Shown here piece by piece: positions 7,456 to 16,644 of a stretch of DNA of 64,000 nt. The DNA comes from an uncultured Gammaproteobacteria bacterium. GTDB lineage: Bacteria > Pseudomonadota > Gammaproteobacteria > DRJJ01. How positions within the stretch are numbered: the first letter of the stretch is position 1; each line of letters begins with the position of its first letter. Both the position numbers and the translations under genes were made by a program. The notes beneath the pieces were generated by a model, which saw only the letters and a list, made by a program, of their open reading frames with translations, ran no database searches and had not been told where the DNA came from. The stretch lies in assembly GCA_947258795.1 (NCBI GenBank), contig CAMYJU010000007.1, forward strand, positions 1 through 64,000, given 5' to 3'.

Positions 7456-8148
7456 CTAACTGGCAGTTGTAGCATGCTCCAGATTGATTGACTGCCTGGT
7501 TACCGAGCGCTTTTCAATCCGCCTGTCCAGTAAACGTTTTCCTGCCAGTATGAAACCCAGTACAAGGAACCCCCCTGGAGGTAATATCGAAAGCAGGAAT
7601 CCCTTGTATTCGGGAATCAGGGTTATTTCAAGAAATGCAAAACTTTCGCCTAACAGTAATGAGGCATTTGCAAAGATTGTTCCGCTTCCGATAATCTCTC
7701 TGGCAAGGCCAAGACTGACCAGTGCGAGGGTGAAGCCCAGGCCCATCATCAATCCGTCATAGGTAGACGGAAATATGGCATTACGTGACGCAAAGGATTC
7801 GACACGACCGAGAATGGCGCAGTTGGTTACAATCAGTGGGATGAATATCCCCAGGACCTTATGCAGGTCATGTAACCAGGCGTTCATGCTCATATCAACC
7901 AGGGTTACCAGTGTTGCGATAATCAGTACAAATACAGGAATCCGTACCTCATTGGTAATCATGTCACGAGAAATTGATACCGCAAAACTGGATAAAATCA
8001 TAACGAAGGTTGAAGCAAGGCCCATTCCCAGGCCATTGGTTGCAGTTCCGGTAACCGCAAGCAAAGGACAAAGTGCCAGCATTTGTGAAAAGACGACATT
8101 ATTCTTCCACAGACCGTCACGGGTCAATGCGCCATAGTCATTGCTCAT
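7456..8148 (-). CDS. rnfE: Rnf complex subunit RnfE
   Basis: A 230-residue integral membrane subunit of the ion-translocating ferredoxin:NAD+ oxidoreductase (Rnf/RsxE). About six hydrophobic helices are visible (for example VVFSQMLALCPLLAVTGTA, FVMILSSFAVSIS, VFVLIIATLVTLVD, LGIFIPLIVTNCAILGRVES). The NCAxLGR motif that is shared with RnfA and binds the intramembrane Fe-S cluster is intact. It overlaps rnfG by eleven bases. Here the complex is expected to push electrons to low-potential ferredoxin or flavodoxin for nitrogenase. Confidence 0.95.
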   Translation of the reverse strand: MSNDYGALTRDGLWKNNVVFSQMLALCPLLAVTGTATNGLGMGLASTFVMILSSFAVSISRDMITNEVRIPVFVLIIATLVTLVDMSMNAWLHDLHKVLGIFIPLIVTNCAILGRVESFASRNAIFPSTYDGLMMGLGFTLALVSLGLAREIIGSGTIFANASLLLGESFAFLEITLIPEYKGFLLSILPPGGFLVLGFILAGKRLLDRRIEKRSVTRQSINLEHATTAS

Positions 8149-8797
8149 TTGCCGAATCCTCTTTGTGATCTATTTTGTTATCTTGATCAACCAGCTGCAG
8201 ACGGTAGGCCTTGAAAAAATCCAGTCCACCCTTTACTGCATTGACAACTGCTCTTGGTGTAATGGTGGCGCCACTGAACTGGTCAAATCTTCCACTATCT
8301 TTTTTTACAGCCCATTCATTATCAGGGTTATTTCGCAGTGAAAGACCATCAAAGCTGTATATCCAGGGATCCTTTTTTACTTCAATTTTGTCACCAAGTC
8401 CGGGTGTTTCAGAATGCTTCAGTACGCGTACGCCGAGTATACTGCCATCGATTTTCACACCTATGATAATCAGAATTTCGCCACCATAGCCCAGGCCCCT
8501 GACCTGGTATGCGACTGCAGTAATTTTCTGTTTGAGTCTGGCGCGGTAGACGGTAATATCACGGTCCTGATGTTTTATCTGTATTTTATCGTCCAGAATA
8601 TTGTTATCGTGTATTGCACGGGGGATAACCTGGCTAATTGACTTTCTGGTGTCTTCCAGTAACTGTTTTTTTATTTCTTCAGCAGTACCCTTGTTGCCCA
8701 TGACCAGCAAAATGGTTGACAGCGCAGTAAAGGCGCCAAGCAGGGTGGCATGGTATGCAATACGATTCATGTAGGCTGGCTTTTTTAGCTCAGTCAT
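8138..8797 (-). CDS. rnfG: Rnf complex subunit RnfG
   Basis: A subunit of about 219 residues with one N-terminal membrane helix (YHATLLGAFTALSTILLVMG) and a periplasmic FMN domain. The covalent flavin site is seen as SGATITPRAVV near residue 180, and GYGGEILIIIGVKIDGSILG is typical. I start it at 8797 (MTELKKPAY), preceded by GGAGAACAGGA, rather than further upstream inside rnfD. It overlaps the end of rnfD by eight bases. Confidence 0.93.
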   Translation of the reverse strand: MTELKKPAYMNRIAYHATLLGAFTALSTILLVMGNKGTAEEIKKQLLEDTRKSISQVIPRAIHDNNILDDKIQIKHQDRDITVYRARLKQKITAVAYQVRGLGYGGEILIIIGVKIDGSILGVRVLKHSETPGLGDKIEVKKDPWIYSFDGLSLRNNPDNEWAVKKDSGRFDQFSGATITPRAVVNAVKGGLDFFKAYRLQLVDQDNKIDHKEDSANEQ

Positions 8798-9881
8798 TCC
8801 TGTTCTCCATGTTGACCGGGTATTGAACAGGTTTGCCTTTTCTGTCACGCCCATAGATGCGTGGTCGGACCAGATGATCTATCAGGGGGGTAACGGCATT
8901 CATCAGCAGTACCGAAAAACCCATACCTTCCGGATATCCGGCCCATGTTCTGATTACAAAAACAAGCAGGCCGCATAGTGCTCCAAAGATGATCTGACCG
9001 AGGCGTGTTACCGGTGAAGTAACCAGGTCAGTTGCAATGAAGAAGGCACCCAGCATGGTCGCGCCACTGAACAAGTGTATGTATGCCGCTACATATCCAT
9101 CAGGATCAATCCAGTGAAAAAAGGATGAAATTACGGCTATCGTAACCAGCATTGAAACAGGAATATGCCAGGAAATGGTCCGCATGAGCAGCAGGAACAG
9201 GCCACCAATCAGGACCAGCACTGAAGAGGTCTCGCCCAGGCTGCCTGAGGTGACACCCAGCACAGTTTCTGTGAATCCGTAGGTTGTTGTCAGCGCCTGA
9301 TCCAGGGATATGTCCCGGCTTAGTTCAGTCTTGATGTGCCCAAGTACCGAAGCGCTGCTAACAGCATCAAGATGATAATCTCCTGTAAATGTTATGATCA
9401 ATGAATCGACAATACCTGGTGATGCGGGATCCAGTATTGGCTGGGGGCTGACCCAGGTTGTCATTTCAAGCGGGAATGAAATCAATAAGGCGACACGCGC
9501 GACCATTGCGGGATTAAACAGGTTCTGTCCGATGCCACCAAAGACGTGTTTACCAACAACGATGGCCAGTATGGCGCCAACAACACCGATCCACCATGGT
9601 GCCCATGGTGGCAGGGTCATGGCAAGTAACCAGCCGGTCAGTATGGCAGACCCGTCAAACAGGAATGGTCGAACCGGCTTACCGGCGATGGATAAGCATG
9701 CAGCTTCTGACATGATGGCAGCGATTACTGTGATTCCAAACAGGTACAGGGCGGGCCATCCGTATATATAAAAACCGAATAGTGTTGCCGGCAACAGTGC
9801 AAACATAACCAGTGCCATCGTTCTTCTGATGCCGGTATTATCATGGGTAAATGGACCACTAACCGTTAGTACTGTACTCAT
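8790..9881 (-). CDS. rnfD: Rnf complex subunit RnfD
   Basis: A 363-residue integral membrane subunit with multiple transmembrane segments and a covalent FMN attachment motif, SGATMLGAFFIATD, near residue 275. The FGGIGQNLFNPAMVAR segment and the C-terminal TPLIDHLVRPRIYGR are characteristic. It overlaps rnfC (9878-9881, ATGA) and rnfG, so the operon is tightly coupled. Confidence 0.95.
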   Translation of the reverse strand: MSTVLTVSGPFTHDNTGIRRTMALVMFALLPATLFGFYIYGWPALYLFGITVIAAIMSEAACLSIAGKPVRPFLFDGSAILTGWLLAMTLPPWAPWWIGVVGAILAIVVGKHVFGGIGQNLFNPAMVARVALLISFPLEMTTWVSPQPILDPASPGIVDSLIITFTGDYHLDAVSSASVLGHIKTELSRDISLDQALTTTYGFTETVLGVTSGSLGETSSVLVLIGGLFLLLMRTISWHIPVSMLVTIAVISSFFHWIDPDGYVAAYIHLFSGATMLGAFFIATDLVTSPVTRLGQIIFGALCGLLVFVIRTWAGYPEGMGFSVLLMNAVTPLIDHLVRPRIYGRDRKGKPVQYPVNMENRND

Positions 9882-11353
9882 GCGCTGGTCTCGGATACCT
9901 GTTTCTTTTTTTCTGCCATTTCGGCCTTTCGACGGGCAAGTTTTTCTTTCTTGGCTTTTGCCTGTTTTTCCATGCGTTCTTTTCTAGCTTCAATCAATCG
10001 TTTGATTTCCTCCTGTTTATGCTGCGCACGCTGTTTTTCGGTTAGCGCTCCTTTTGCATAGTTGAAATACTGAACCAGTGGAATATGCGATGGACAGACG
10101 TAGGAACATGAACCGCATGAAATGCAGTCCATCAAACCATATTCCGCAGCACCATCCAGATCACCTGCTTTGGCGCGGATTGCCATTTCCAGTGGCAGTA
10201 AGCCACAGGGGCATACATTGACACAGCTGGCACAACGGATGCAGGGGGACGGGTCCTTCATAGGAACTTCCTTGCTGGTAAGCGCCAGTATGCCCCCGCT
10301 ACCCTTGATAATCGGCACCTTGGTGCTGGGCAGAGGCTGGCCCATCATTGGGCCACCCAGTATTAACTTTTCCGGGTCATTTTTGAGACCGCCACAGCAG
10401 TCTATGATGTGCGATACAGGTGTACCAATGAGCACCTGATAGTTGCCCGGATTCTGAATCGCTGCTCCGGTTACGGTAACGATTCTGGATATCAGTGGTC
10501 TTGAATTTCTCAGGGCGTCATGAATAGCATAGGCAGTTGCAACGTTGTGTACGACGACACCCAGATCAGCAGTAAGCGCTCTTGCCGGTGTTTCCTTGCC
10601 GATCAGGGTCTGTGTCAGATGTTTTTCCGAGCCCATTGGGTACTGTACTGGTACACCCACCACTTTGATACCGGGGTGATCGCCGGCTGCCTGTTCAAGA
10701 GAAGTAATAGCATCAGGCTTGTTTTTCTCAACTGCTATCAGAGTTTCAGTGACGCCCAGTGCATGCATCATGATCCGGATACCATCAATGATTTCTGCCG
10801 CATGCTCCTGCATTAACCGGCTGTCACAGGTCAGATAAGGTTCACATTCGGCCCCGTTGATAATCAGTTTTTCCAGTTGATAGCGATTGCGCAAACCCAG
10901 TTTTACAGCTGACGGGAAGGTGGCACCCCCCATACCTACGATACCGGCATTAGCTACAATTTCCGCTATTTTGGCCGGTTCCATCTGAAACGGATCTTCA
11001 TACTCCCATGTTTGTGTCCACTCGTCCTTGCCATCTGTTTTCAATGTGATTGTCGGCACCGGGAGCCCGGAAGGATGCGGGGCCTGATATTTCCCTATGG
11101 ATACAATTTTCCCTGATGTAGGAGCGTGTACGGGCGCTGAAATTGCACCCTGGGGTCTCGCAAGAAGTTGTCCTTTTAAGACGTAATCTCCAAGTTTAAC
11201 CACTGGTTGGGCCGGACTACCGATATGTTGTAACAGTGGAATTCGCAATAACCCGGGCACAGGCAGTTTTGCTATGTTTCTATCATGCGTAGCCTGTTTG
11301 TTGGCATTCGGATGAACACCTCCACGGATCTTGAACAACTTGAGTCCGCGCAT
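9878..11353 (-). CDS. rnfC: Rnf complex subunit RnfC
   Basis: About 491 residues. The N-terminal half is the flavin/NADH-binding SLBB-type region (GGATFPSAVKLGL, ITVTGAAI). Two [4Fe-4S] motifs follow: CIRCASCVNVCP and CISCGSCSYVCP. The last 60 residues are a Lys/Glu/Ala-rich helical tail (KKEKLARRKAEMAEKKK), as in many proteobacterial RnfC. I place the start at MRGLKLF (11353) because AAGGAG lies nine bases upstream; two earlier in-frame ATGs sit too close to or before that site. Confidence 0.95.
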   Translation of the reverse strand: MRGLKLFKIRGGVHPNANKQATHDRNIAKLPVPGLLRIPLLQHIGSPAQPVVKLGDYVLKGQLLARPQGAISAPVHAPTSGKIVSIGKYQAPHPSGLPVPTITLKTDGKDEWTQTWEYEDPFQMEPAKIAEIVANAGIVGMGGATFPSAVKLGLRNRYQLEKLIINGAECEPYLTCDSRLMQEHAAEIIDGIRIMMHALGVTETLIAVEKNKPDAITSLEQAAGDHPGIKVVGVPVQYPMGSEKHLTQTLIGKETPARALTADLGVVVHNVATAYAIHDALRNSRPLISRIVTVTGAAIQNPGNYQVLIGTPVSHIIDCCGGLKNDPEKLILGGPMMGQPLPSTKVPIIKGSGGILALTSKEVPMKDPSPCIRCASCVNVCPCGLLPLEMAIRAKAGDLDGAAEYGLMDCISCGSCSYVCPSHIPLVQYFNYAKGALTEKQRAQHKQEEIKRLIEARKERMEKQAKAKKEKLARRKAEMAEKKKQVSETSA

Positions 11354-11367
11354 AACCATACACTCCT

Positions 11368-11898
11368 TCATGCTGCCAATGTAGGTTTAGGCCAGTGCCA
11401 GTTTTGCAGTGTTACCGGAATTGGTTTCATGGAGACACATTCTGTCGGACAGATATCTACACATTTTTCACATCCGGTACAGGCATCGCTAATGACAGCG
11501 TGTATTTGCTTCGGTCCTCCAAGAATTGCGTCCGTGGGACAGCGTTTGAAGCACTTTGTACATCCTATGCAAAGCGCTTCATTGATTGTTGCCATTTGCG
11601 GGGCCTTGTCCTCGACATCGCTCAGGTCAGCTTCAACTCCCAGTTTTGCAGCCAGTTCTCCTGCAAGTGACTTGCCACCGGGTGGGCATAATGTTACAGG
11701 TGCTTCATTATTGGCCACGGCACTGGCGGCGGGACCACAACCAGGGAACCCGCACTGTCCACATTGAGATCCTGGCAACATGGCTTCGATTTCGTCGGCC
11801 AATGGGTTTCCCTCGACCCTGAGATAACGGCTGGCTACACCCAATGAGGTTCCCAGAAAAAGACCAAGAATAGCCAGGCTGAAAATTGCAGCGATCAT
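11368..11898 (-). CDS. rnfB: Rnf complex subunit RnfB
   Basis: A 176-residue membrane-anchored Fe-S subunit: N-terminal helix (IFSLAILGLFLGTSLGVA), then an Fe-S domain with QCGQCGFPGC and a distal CPPGG, then two ferredoxin motifs, CIGCTKCFKRCP and CTGCEKCVDICP. It accepts electrons from or passes them to soluble ferredoxin. Spaced normally between rnfA and rnfC. Confidence 0.95.
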   Translation of the reverse strand: MIAAIFSLAILGLFLGTSLGVASRYLRVEGNPLADEIEAMLPGSQCGQCGFPGCGPAASAVANNEAPVTLCPPGGKSLAGELAAKLGVEADLSDVEDKAPQMATINEALCIGCTKCFKRCPTDAILGGPKQIHAVISDACTGCEKCVDICPTECVSMKPIPVTLQNWHWPKPTLAA

Positions 11899-11910
11899 GA
11901 AACACTCCCG

Positions 11911-12492
11911 TTAGTTTGTAACCAGTCCTGAAAAACCCATAAATGCAAGTGATAATAATCCGGCAACGATAAATCCGATTGGTGCGCCAGCAAAAGCCGC
12001 AGGGACCTGGGCCAGGGCAAGTCTTTCACGCATCCCGGCAAATATAACCATGACCAGGGTAAAACCGACTGCCGAACCGAAACCGTATACGACACTCTTC
12101 AGAAAATCGTGTTCCTCCTGGATATTCAACAATGCGACACCAAGCACGGCGCAGTTGGTTGTGATCAATGGAAGAAAAATACCGAGCACCTGATAGAGGC
12201 CAGGAGAAAACTTACGAACGACCATTTCAGTGAACTGAACAACAGCCGCGATGACGAGAATGAATGTCAGTATTCTTAAAAAACCTATATCAAGTGGACG
12301 CAGTACAAAGAACTCCAGCAGCCAGCTGGCAACAGCAGCCAGTGTCAGTACGAATGTGGTGGCAAAACCCATTCCAATAGCCGAATCGAGCTTGTTCGAC
12401 ACACCCATAAACGGGCATAGTCCCAGGAAATTCACAAGGACTACGTTGTTAACCAGGGCGGTACCCAGTAACAGGAGCAGATATTCAGTCAT
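11911..12492 (-). CDS. rnfA: Rnf complex subunit RnfA
   Basis: A 193-residue, six-helix membrane subunit, homologous to Rnf[19 protein letters not shown] and [13 protein letters not shown] are the conserved cysteine-bearing segments. It is the first gene of rnfABCDGEH. A GGAG lies 12 bases before the ATG. It faces nifL across a 280-base regulatory region. Confidence 0.95.
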   Translation of the reverse strand: MTEYLLLLLGTALVNNVVLVNFLGLCPFMGVSNKLDSAIGMGFATTFVLTLAAVASWLLEFFVLRPLDIGFLRILTFILVIAAVVQFTEMVVRKFSPGLYQVLGIFLPLITTNCAVLGVALLNIQEEHDFLKSVVYGFGSAVGFTLVMVIFAGMRERLALAQVPAAFAGAPIGFIVAGLLSLAFMGFSGLVTN

Positions 12493-12530
12493 TTGACACG
12501 GCGTCTCCGGTTTCGTCTGTTACAGGAGGC

Positions 12531-12546
12531 TGCATCTTCCGTGCCA
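12531..12546 (-). promoter_or_regulatory. Sigma-54 promoter of rnfABCDGEH
   Basis: Minus strand reads TGGCACGGAAGATGCA: perfect -24 (TGGCACG) and a -12 with one change (ATGCA for TTGCA). The start codon of rnfA lies 39 bases downstream. Confidence 0.8.
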
Positions 12547-12579
12547 GTATTAAATATGCTACCTAGTGCTTTATTCCAG

Positions 12580-12596
12580 TGCATTTTCCCGGTGCG
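12580..12596. promoter_or_regulatory. Candidate NtrC-binding site between rnfA and nifL
   Basis: TGCATTTTCCCGGTGCG matches the NtrC consensus TGCAC(C/T)-N5-GGTGCA at most positions, with correct 17-base length. It lies about 145 bases upstream of the nifL -24/-12 element, the usual enhancer distance, and could link nifLA to nitrogen status. Confidence 0.5.
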
Positions 12597-12611
12597 CGGT
12601 GGCTGTAAATA

Positions 12612-12668
12612 TGTGGCATTTGCTACAAACAGTGCGTACAGGTATCCGCGGTTGTTGTAAAAACTACA
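12612..12668 (-). promoter_or_regulatory. Two NifA activator sites for rnf
   Basis: Two TGT-N10-ACA elements: 12612-12627 (TGTGGCATTTGCTACA) and 12653-12668 (TGTTGTAAAAACTACA), about 65 and 106 bases upstream of the rnf -24 box. They could also influence nifL on the other side. Confidence 0.65.
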
Positions 12669-12724
12669 AATGAAACAAGCAAGTTCCTCTGTAAACCCGT
12701 GCTTTGATGACGTTGTCCTGTATC

Positions 12725-12740
12725 GGGAATGAAATTTGCA
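12725..12740 (+). promoter_or_regulatory. Weak sigma-54 promoter for nifLA
   Basis: GGGAATGAAATTTGCA keeps the invariant GG and GC ten bases apart and a good TTGCA -12 box, but the -24 box is weak. Start codons of nifL follow at 12777 and 12783. Confidence 0.5.
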
Positions 12741-12776
12741 GGGATTACTACAAACCAGTGATTGTTGTACCGGGGT

Positions 12777-14432
12777 ATGAACATGATTCAGGGTAATTCA
12801 CGAAAGGAAAGAATGGCGCAGGCGCTGGACGATTTCCTGTCGTCGCCGCCAGATGAAATGCCAGTAGAAGTACTGGAGGCCCTGGGCAAGGTTGTCAAGA
12901 CGAAGGATGGCATACTTCCGCCAAGGGTCTTTCTGGAGGCGGTTGAACATTCGCCTGTCGCAATCTCGATAACAGATACCAGTGCAAATATCCTGTATGC
13001 AAACGATGCATTTGAGCGACTGACCGGGTATCAACAGGTTGAGGTAATCGGGAAAAAACAGTCAATTCTTTCATACAAAATTACACCTGCAGAGGTGTAC
13101 AAGGATTTATGGAGCCATTTACTGGCAGGGAAACACTGGAATGGCGTGCTGATCAATAAACGTAAGGATGGTGGACGCTATCTGGCAGATCTGACTGTAG
13201 CCCCGATACTGGGCATTAATGGTGAACCCAGCTATTACATGGCATTACATCGGGATGTTACCCAGGTTCATGAACTGGAAAAACAGGCTAACAATCAGAG
13301 GTTACTGTTCGAATCAGTTGTTGACGCAGCACCTGTTGTTATCGCTTTATTGAATGAAGAAAGCGAGCTTTTGCTTGGTAACCAGGCGTATAAAAAACTG
13401 ACCAATGAGATGGAGAGCGAAGAGCCGGCAGAAGTATTCCTGGCTTCACTGTCCGGATCCATTAAAGACTCAACAGGAAAACAAATTCAGCCCGGAAATG
13501 ATTTTTCCAATATTGAAATCGAATACAGACCGGGTGGTGATACGTCATCAAGATGGTTTTCCTGTTCAGGCGTATGGGTCAGTAATGCAGGTGTAAGTGC
13601 TGACAATTATTTCGTGTCAAACGATGATAGTCATTTATTGCTGGTTGCGAATGAAATTACATTGCAAAAGCAGCAGCAGCACGAGGTAAGAGCAAACGCC
13701 ATGAGGGCGCTGATGGCAGAGAAGCAACTGTTACAGGGGATTCGTGAAACATTGACGGGTGCAATTTTTCAGCTACAGGGCCCTCTAAATGTGGTCACAG
13801 CTGCACTTACGATGCTTGAACGAAGAAAGGAAGCGCAATCAGATCCGCTCTATCAGGCCTTGCAGGAGGTTATGAGTACCGGAGACAAGGTCATGTCGGT
13901 TCTGGGAAAGTCCATGCCGGCACAGCAACATGAGGCTGTCATGCCGGTAAACCTGAACGAGGTTATCCGGGATGTGCTTGATATTTCCACAGCACATATG
14001 CTGGAGCAGGGTGTCGTGCTGGACTGGACGCCATTGAGTGAATTACCGTCAATACTCGGTCATCCATATGGGTTAAGGTCCATGTTAAAGCAATTGGTTG
14101 ATAATGCGATCAATGCACTTAACGAGCCAGGCTGTATTGAACGAGAAATTTTAATTTCAACCCAGATTGTTAACGATCATATTGAACTTGTGATTCGCGA
14201 TACCGGGCCGGGTATTCCGGTGGACAAACGGACCAAGGTATTTGAACCGTTTTATTCATCATGGAAAAACGCCAGCAGTAGTGCCGGTATGGGACTTGCA
14301 ATTGCACAGGATGTAGCGGCTCAACACGGCGGCTTTATTGAAATAGATCCATCGGTCAGACATGGATGTCTGGCAAGACTTTGTTTGCCATTAAAGGCTC
14401 CCGTCTCATTGATAAGGGAGGCCGATGGATGA
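12777..14432 (+). CDS. nifL: NifL, redox/nitrogen-responsive anti-activator of NifA
   Basis: About 551 residues. NifL binds NifA and blocks it when oxygen or fixed nitrogen is available. Domains: an N-terminal PAS (residues 50-165; AVEHSPVAISITDTSANILYANDAF, split over residues 56-80, with GKKQSIL and ALHRDVTQ) that should hold FAD, a second PAS (185-300), then a GHKL ATPase-like region with N-box LVDNAINALNE and G-box DTGPGIP plus GMGLAIAQDV. At the H-box position I read FQLQGPLNVV without a phosphorylatable HELR-type His, as expected for a NifL that does not act as a kinase. I use the ATG at 12777; 12783 is an alternative. Its stop overlaps the nifA start (ATGA). Confidence 0.93.
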   Translation: MNMIQGNSRKERMAQALDDFLSSPPDEMPVEVLEALGKVVKTKDGILPPRVFLEAVEHSPVAISITDTSANILYANDAFERLTGYQQVEVIGKKQSILSYKITPAEVYKDLWSHLLAGKHWNGVLINKRKDGGRYLADLTVAPILGINGEPSYYMALHRDVTQVHELEKQANNQRLLFESVVDAAPVVIALLNEESELLLGNQAYKKLTNEMESEEPAEVFLASLSGSIKDSTGKQIQPGNDFSNIEIEYRPGGDTSSRWFSCSGVWVSNAGVSADNYFVSNDDSHLLLVANEITLQKQQQHEVRANAMRALMAEKQLLQGIRETLTGAIFQLQGPLNVVTAALTMLERRKEAQSDPLYQALQEVMSTGDKVMSVLGKSMPAQQHEAVMPVNLNEVIRDVLDISTAHMLEQGVVLDWTPLSELPSILGHPYGLRSMLKQLVDNAINALNEPGCIEREILISTQIVNDHIELVIRDTGPGIPVDKRTKVFEPFYSSWKNASSSAGMGLAIAQDVAAQHGGFIEIDPSVRHGCLARLCLPLKAPVSLIREADG

Positions 14433-15994
14433 AAGAAGCAATCATGAGCAAAACATATTCTGATTCAGATCGTGTAAAACTGGTAGAGGTAGAGCTAAGC
14501 ACGCTTTACAAGGTCAGTAAAGTGCTTAGCAGGTCTCTTCAATTACAGGAAACCCTGAATGAAGTGCTGAAGCTGCTGGAAGATTGTGGCCGACTGGCTC
14601 GTGGTATGGTCAGTTTGTTTGATGAAGACAGTGGTGAGTTGATTCTGATTGCCTTGCATTATGATGATGTTACCACGTATGACAGTGTGCGATATCGTTC
14701 AGGGGAAGGGATTATTGGCTCAATATTGCAAAGTGGTGAGTCACTGGTCGTAAAAAGAATATCCGAAGAATCCAGATTTCTGGATCGGCTTGGAATTTAT
14801 GATCCAGAGTTACCGTTCATTGGTGTACCCATTATCATTGGTGATAAGGGTAAACCGGTTGGTGTTCTTGCTGCCCAGCCACCAGATGAGTATTTAGTGG
14901 ATGAACAACTGCACTTTCTGGAGATGGTGGCAAACCTGATTGGGCAAACAGTTCGTTTGTCCAAGATCGTTGCACAGGAGCGAAAGGCTCTGGAGACAGA
15001 GCGTGACGACCTGAGACGAGAGGTCAAGGCTGAACATGGCTTCGACACTATTATTGGTCATACGCCGGTCATGCGTAATGTATTTGAGCAGGTACGTCAG
15101 GTCGCCAAGTGGAACACTACGGTTCTGATAAGAGGTGAGTCGGGTACAGGAAAGGAGCTGGTTGCCAATGCAATCCATTATAATTCACCTCGTGCCAGTG
15201 GCACCTTTGTAAAACTGAATTGTGCTGCATTACCTGACAATTTACTCGAATCTGAACTTTTCGGACACGAAAAGGGTGCTTTTACAGGGGCAGTCAGCCA
15301 GAGGAAGGGCAGATTCGAGCAAGCCGATGGTGGAACACTGTTTCTTGACGAGATTGGTGAAATATCAGCCGCATTCCAGGCCAAGCTGTTGCGTGTACTT
15401 CAGGAAGGTGAATTTGAACGCGTTGGAGGTCTGCGGACTATAAAGGTTAATGTAAGAGTCATAGCAGCGACCAACCGCGACCTTGAAAGTGAAGTAGAAA
15501 AAGGTGATTTCAGGGAAGACCTTTACTACAGACTGAATGTCATGCCAATCAATATGCCATCCCTGCGTGATCGTATCGAAGATATCCCTGATCTGGCAAA
15601 ATTTCTTGTCGACAAGATTTCCAGACAACAGGGCAGGGAATTAACAATAAAGGACAGCGCCATCCGCCAACTAATGCGTTATGAATGGCCTGGTAATGTG
15701 CGCGAACTGGAAAACTGCCTCGAACGGGCTGCGATCATGAGTGAGAACGGGGGTATTGACAGGGAGGCAGTCAGTCTGACTGGGCTTGACGAAAAACTAT
15801 TTGCCGGTGAGAAGTCCATACAGGTAGACAAGATAGATTTTAACTCACCTGATCTCGACGAAAGAGAGCGTGTCATTGCGGCACTTGAAGAGGCAGGATG
15901 GGTTCAAGCCAAAGCAGCACGGCTGCTGAATATGTCGCCAAGACAGATAGCCTACAGGATACAGACATTAAAGATCAAAATGCGTCAAATGTAA
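14429..15994 (+). CDS. nifA: NifA, sigma-54-dependent nif activator
   Basis: About 521 residues. N-terminal GAF domain (residues 20-170), central AAA+ domain (about 200-435) with Walker A GESGTGKE, the sigma-54 contact loop GAFTGA, and DEIGEISAAFQAKLLRVLQ, and a C-terminal Fis-type HTH (WVQAKAARLLNMSPRQIAYR). No Cys-x4-Cys pair lies in the linker between AAA+ and HTH, so it belongs to the NifL-controlled rather than intrinsically oxygen-sensing NifA class. ATG at 14429 overlaps the nifL stop and has GGGAGG upstream. It should drive the nine TGT-N10-ACA promoters of this island. Confidence 0.95.
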   Translation: MKEAIMSKTYSDSDRVKLVEVELSTLYKVSKVLSRSLQLQETLNEVLKLLEDCGRLARGMVSLFDEDSGELILIALHYDDVTTYDSVRYRSGEGIIGSILQSGESLVVKRISEESRFLDRLGIYDPELPFIGVPIIIGDKGKPVGVLAAQPPDEYLVDEQLHFLEMVANLIGQTVRLSKIVAQERKALETERDDLRREVKAEHGFDTIIGHTPVMRNVFEQVRQVAKWNTTVLIRGESGTGKELVANAIHYNSPRASGTFVKLNCAALPDNLLESELFGHEKGAFTGAVSQRKGRFEQADGGTLFLDEIGEISAAFQAKLLRVLQEGEFERVGGLRTIKVNVRVIAATNRDLESEVEKGDFREDLYYRLNVMPINMPSLRDRIEDIPDLAKFLVDKISRQQGRELTIKDSAIRQLMRYEWPGNVRELENCLERAAIMSENGGIDREAVSLTGLDEKLFAGEKSIQVDKIDFNSPDLDERERVIAALEEAGWVQAKAARLLNMSPRQIAYRIQTLKIKMRQM

Positions 15995-16026
15995 TGTATT
16001 ACTGAATTTGAACGGGGTGGTTTGCA

Positions 16027-16272
16027 GTGCAAGAAGCAGATTTTCATGAGGTTTCAGACGAGTTGATCAATTTTGCCAACGATCTGACTGAAGATTGGGC
16101 GCCTTCATTTATCAGCGCTGCTATTCTACATGCTGCCGCCAGATACAATGCATATAACTATCTTACTGGCAATTCTTCAGACAAATCCGAGCAGGCAGCG
16201 CTGGATTACTATAGTGACCAATACACAAGAATGTTGAAGGAAAGTATTGCTGAGCTGAAGGAACAGCTTTAG
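16027..16272 (+). CDS. DUF3144-like small protein
   Basis: An 81-residue protein with GTG start. The pattern SDELINFANDL, then SAAILHAAARYNAYNYL, then ALDYYSDQYTRMLKESI matches the small helical DUF3144 family as I remember it. Function unknown. It follows nifA by 32 bases in the same direction and may be co-transcribed with nifLA. Confidence 0.7.
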   Translation: MQEADFHEVSDELINFANDLTEDWAPSFISAAILHAAARYNAYNYLTGNSSDKSEQAALDYYSDQYTRMLKESIAELKEQL

Positions 16273-16474
16273 AACCATCTGGACCGGAAGTATCGCCAGG
16301 TCTTTGTTCCGGAATCCGATTCTATCCGCGACATTGCAGGCATTGGATACGCCTGGATATCAGGGTAATACTCCGTTGTCTGCCTACACCTCTTCCTGGA
16401 TAACAGTCTGTCAGAGTGGTAATCCGGATAAGCGCAACTACTTGTAACAATACTCACAGCCACTCCCTGTTTTC

Positions 16475-16490
16475 TGTTGTGTTTGTTACA
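16475..16490 (+). promoter_or_regulatory. NifA activator site for nifB
   Basis: TGTTGTGTTTGTTACA is TGT-N10-ACA, about 72 bases upstream of the nifB -24 box. Confidence 0.7.
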
Positions 16491-16562
16491 TCCCCACAAA
16501 TCAGCATGTGAATTTATATAAAAGTTATTATAAATACATATAGTTACCGGATATCTAAAAGT

Positions 16563-16578
16563 GGGCACAAACTTTGCA
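16563..16578 (+). promoter_or_regulatory. Sigma-54 promoter of the nifB operon
   Basis: GGGCACAAACTTTGCA has the invariant GG and GC with correct spacing, and a perfect TTGCA -12 box; only the first T of TGGCAC is changed. The rest of the 370-base gap before nifB (16273-16644) holds no gene that I can support. Confidence 0.85.
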
Positions 16579-16644
16579 CTTACTTATTCAAGCTATTCGT
16601 AATCATCCCGTCGTGCTGAAGGGTCAACAATAAGGGGACATTCG

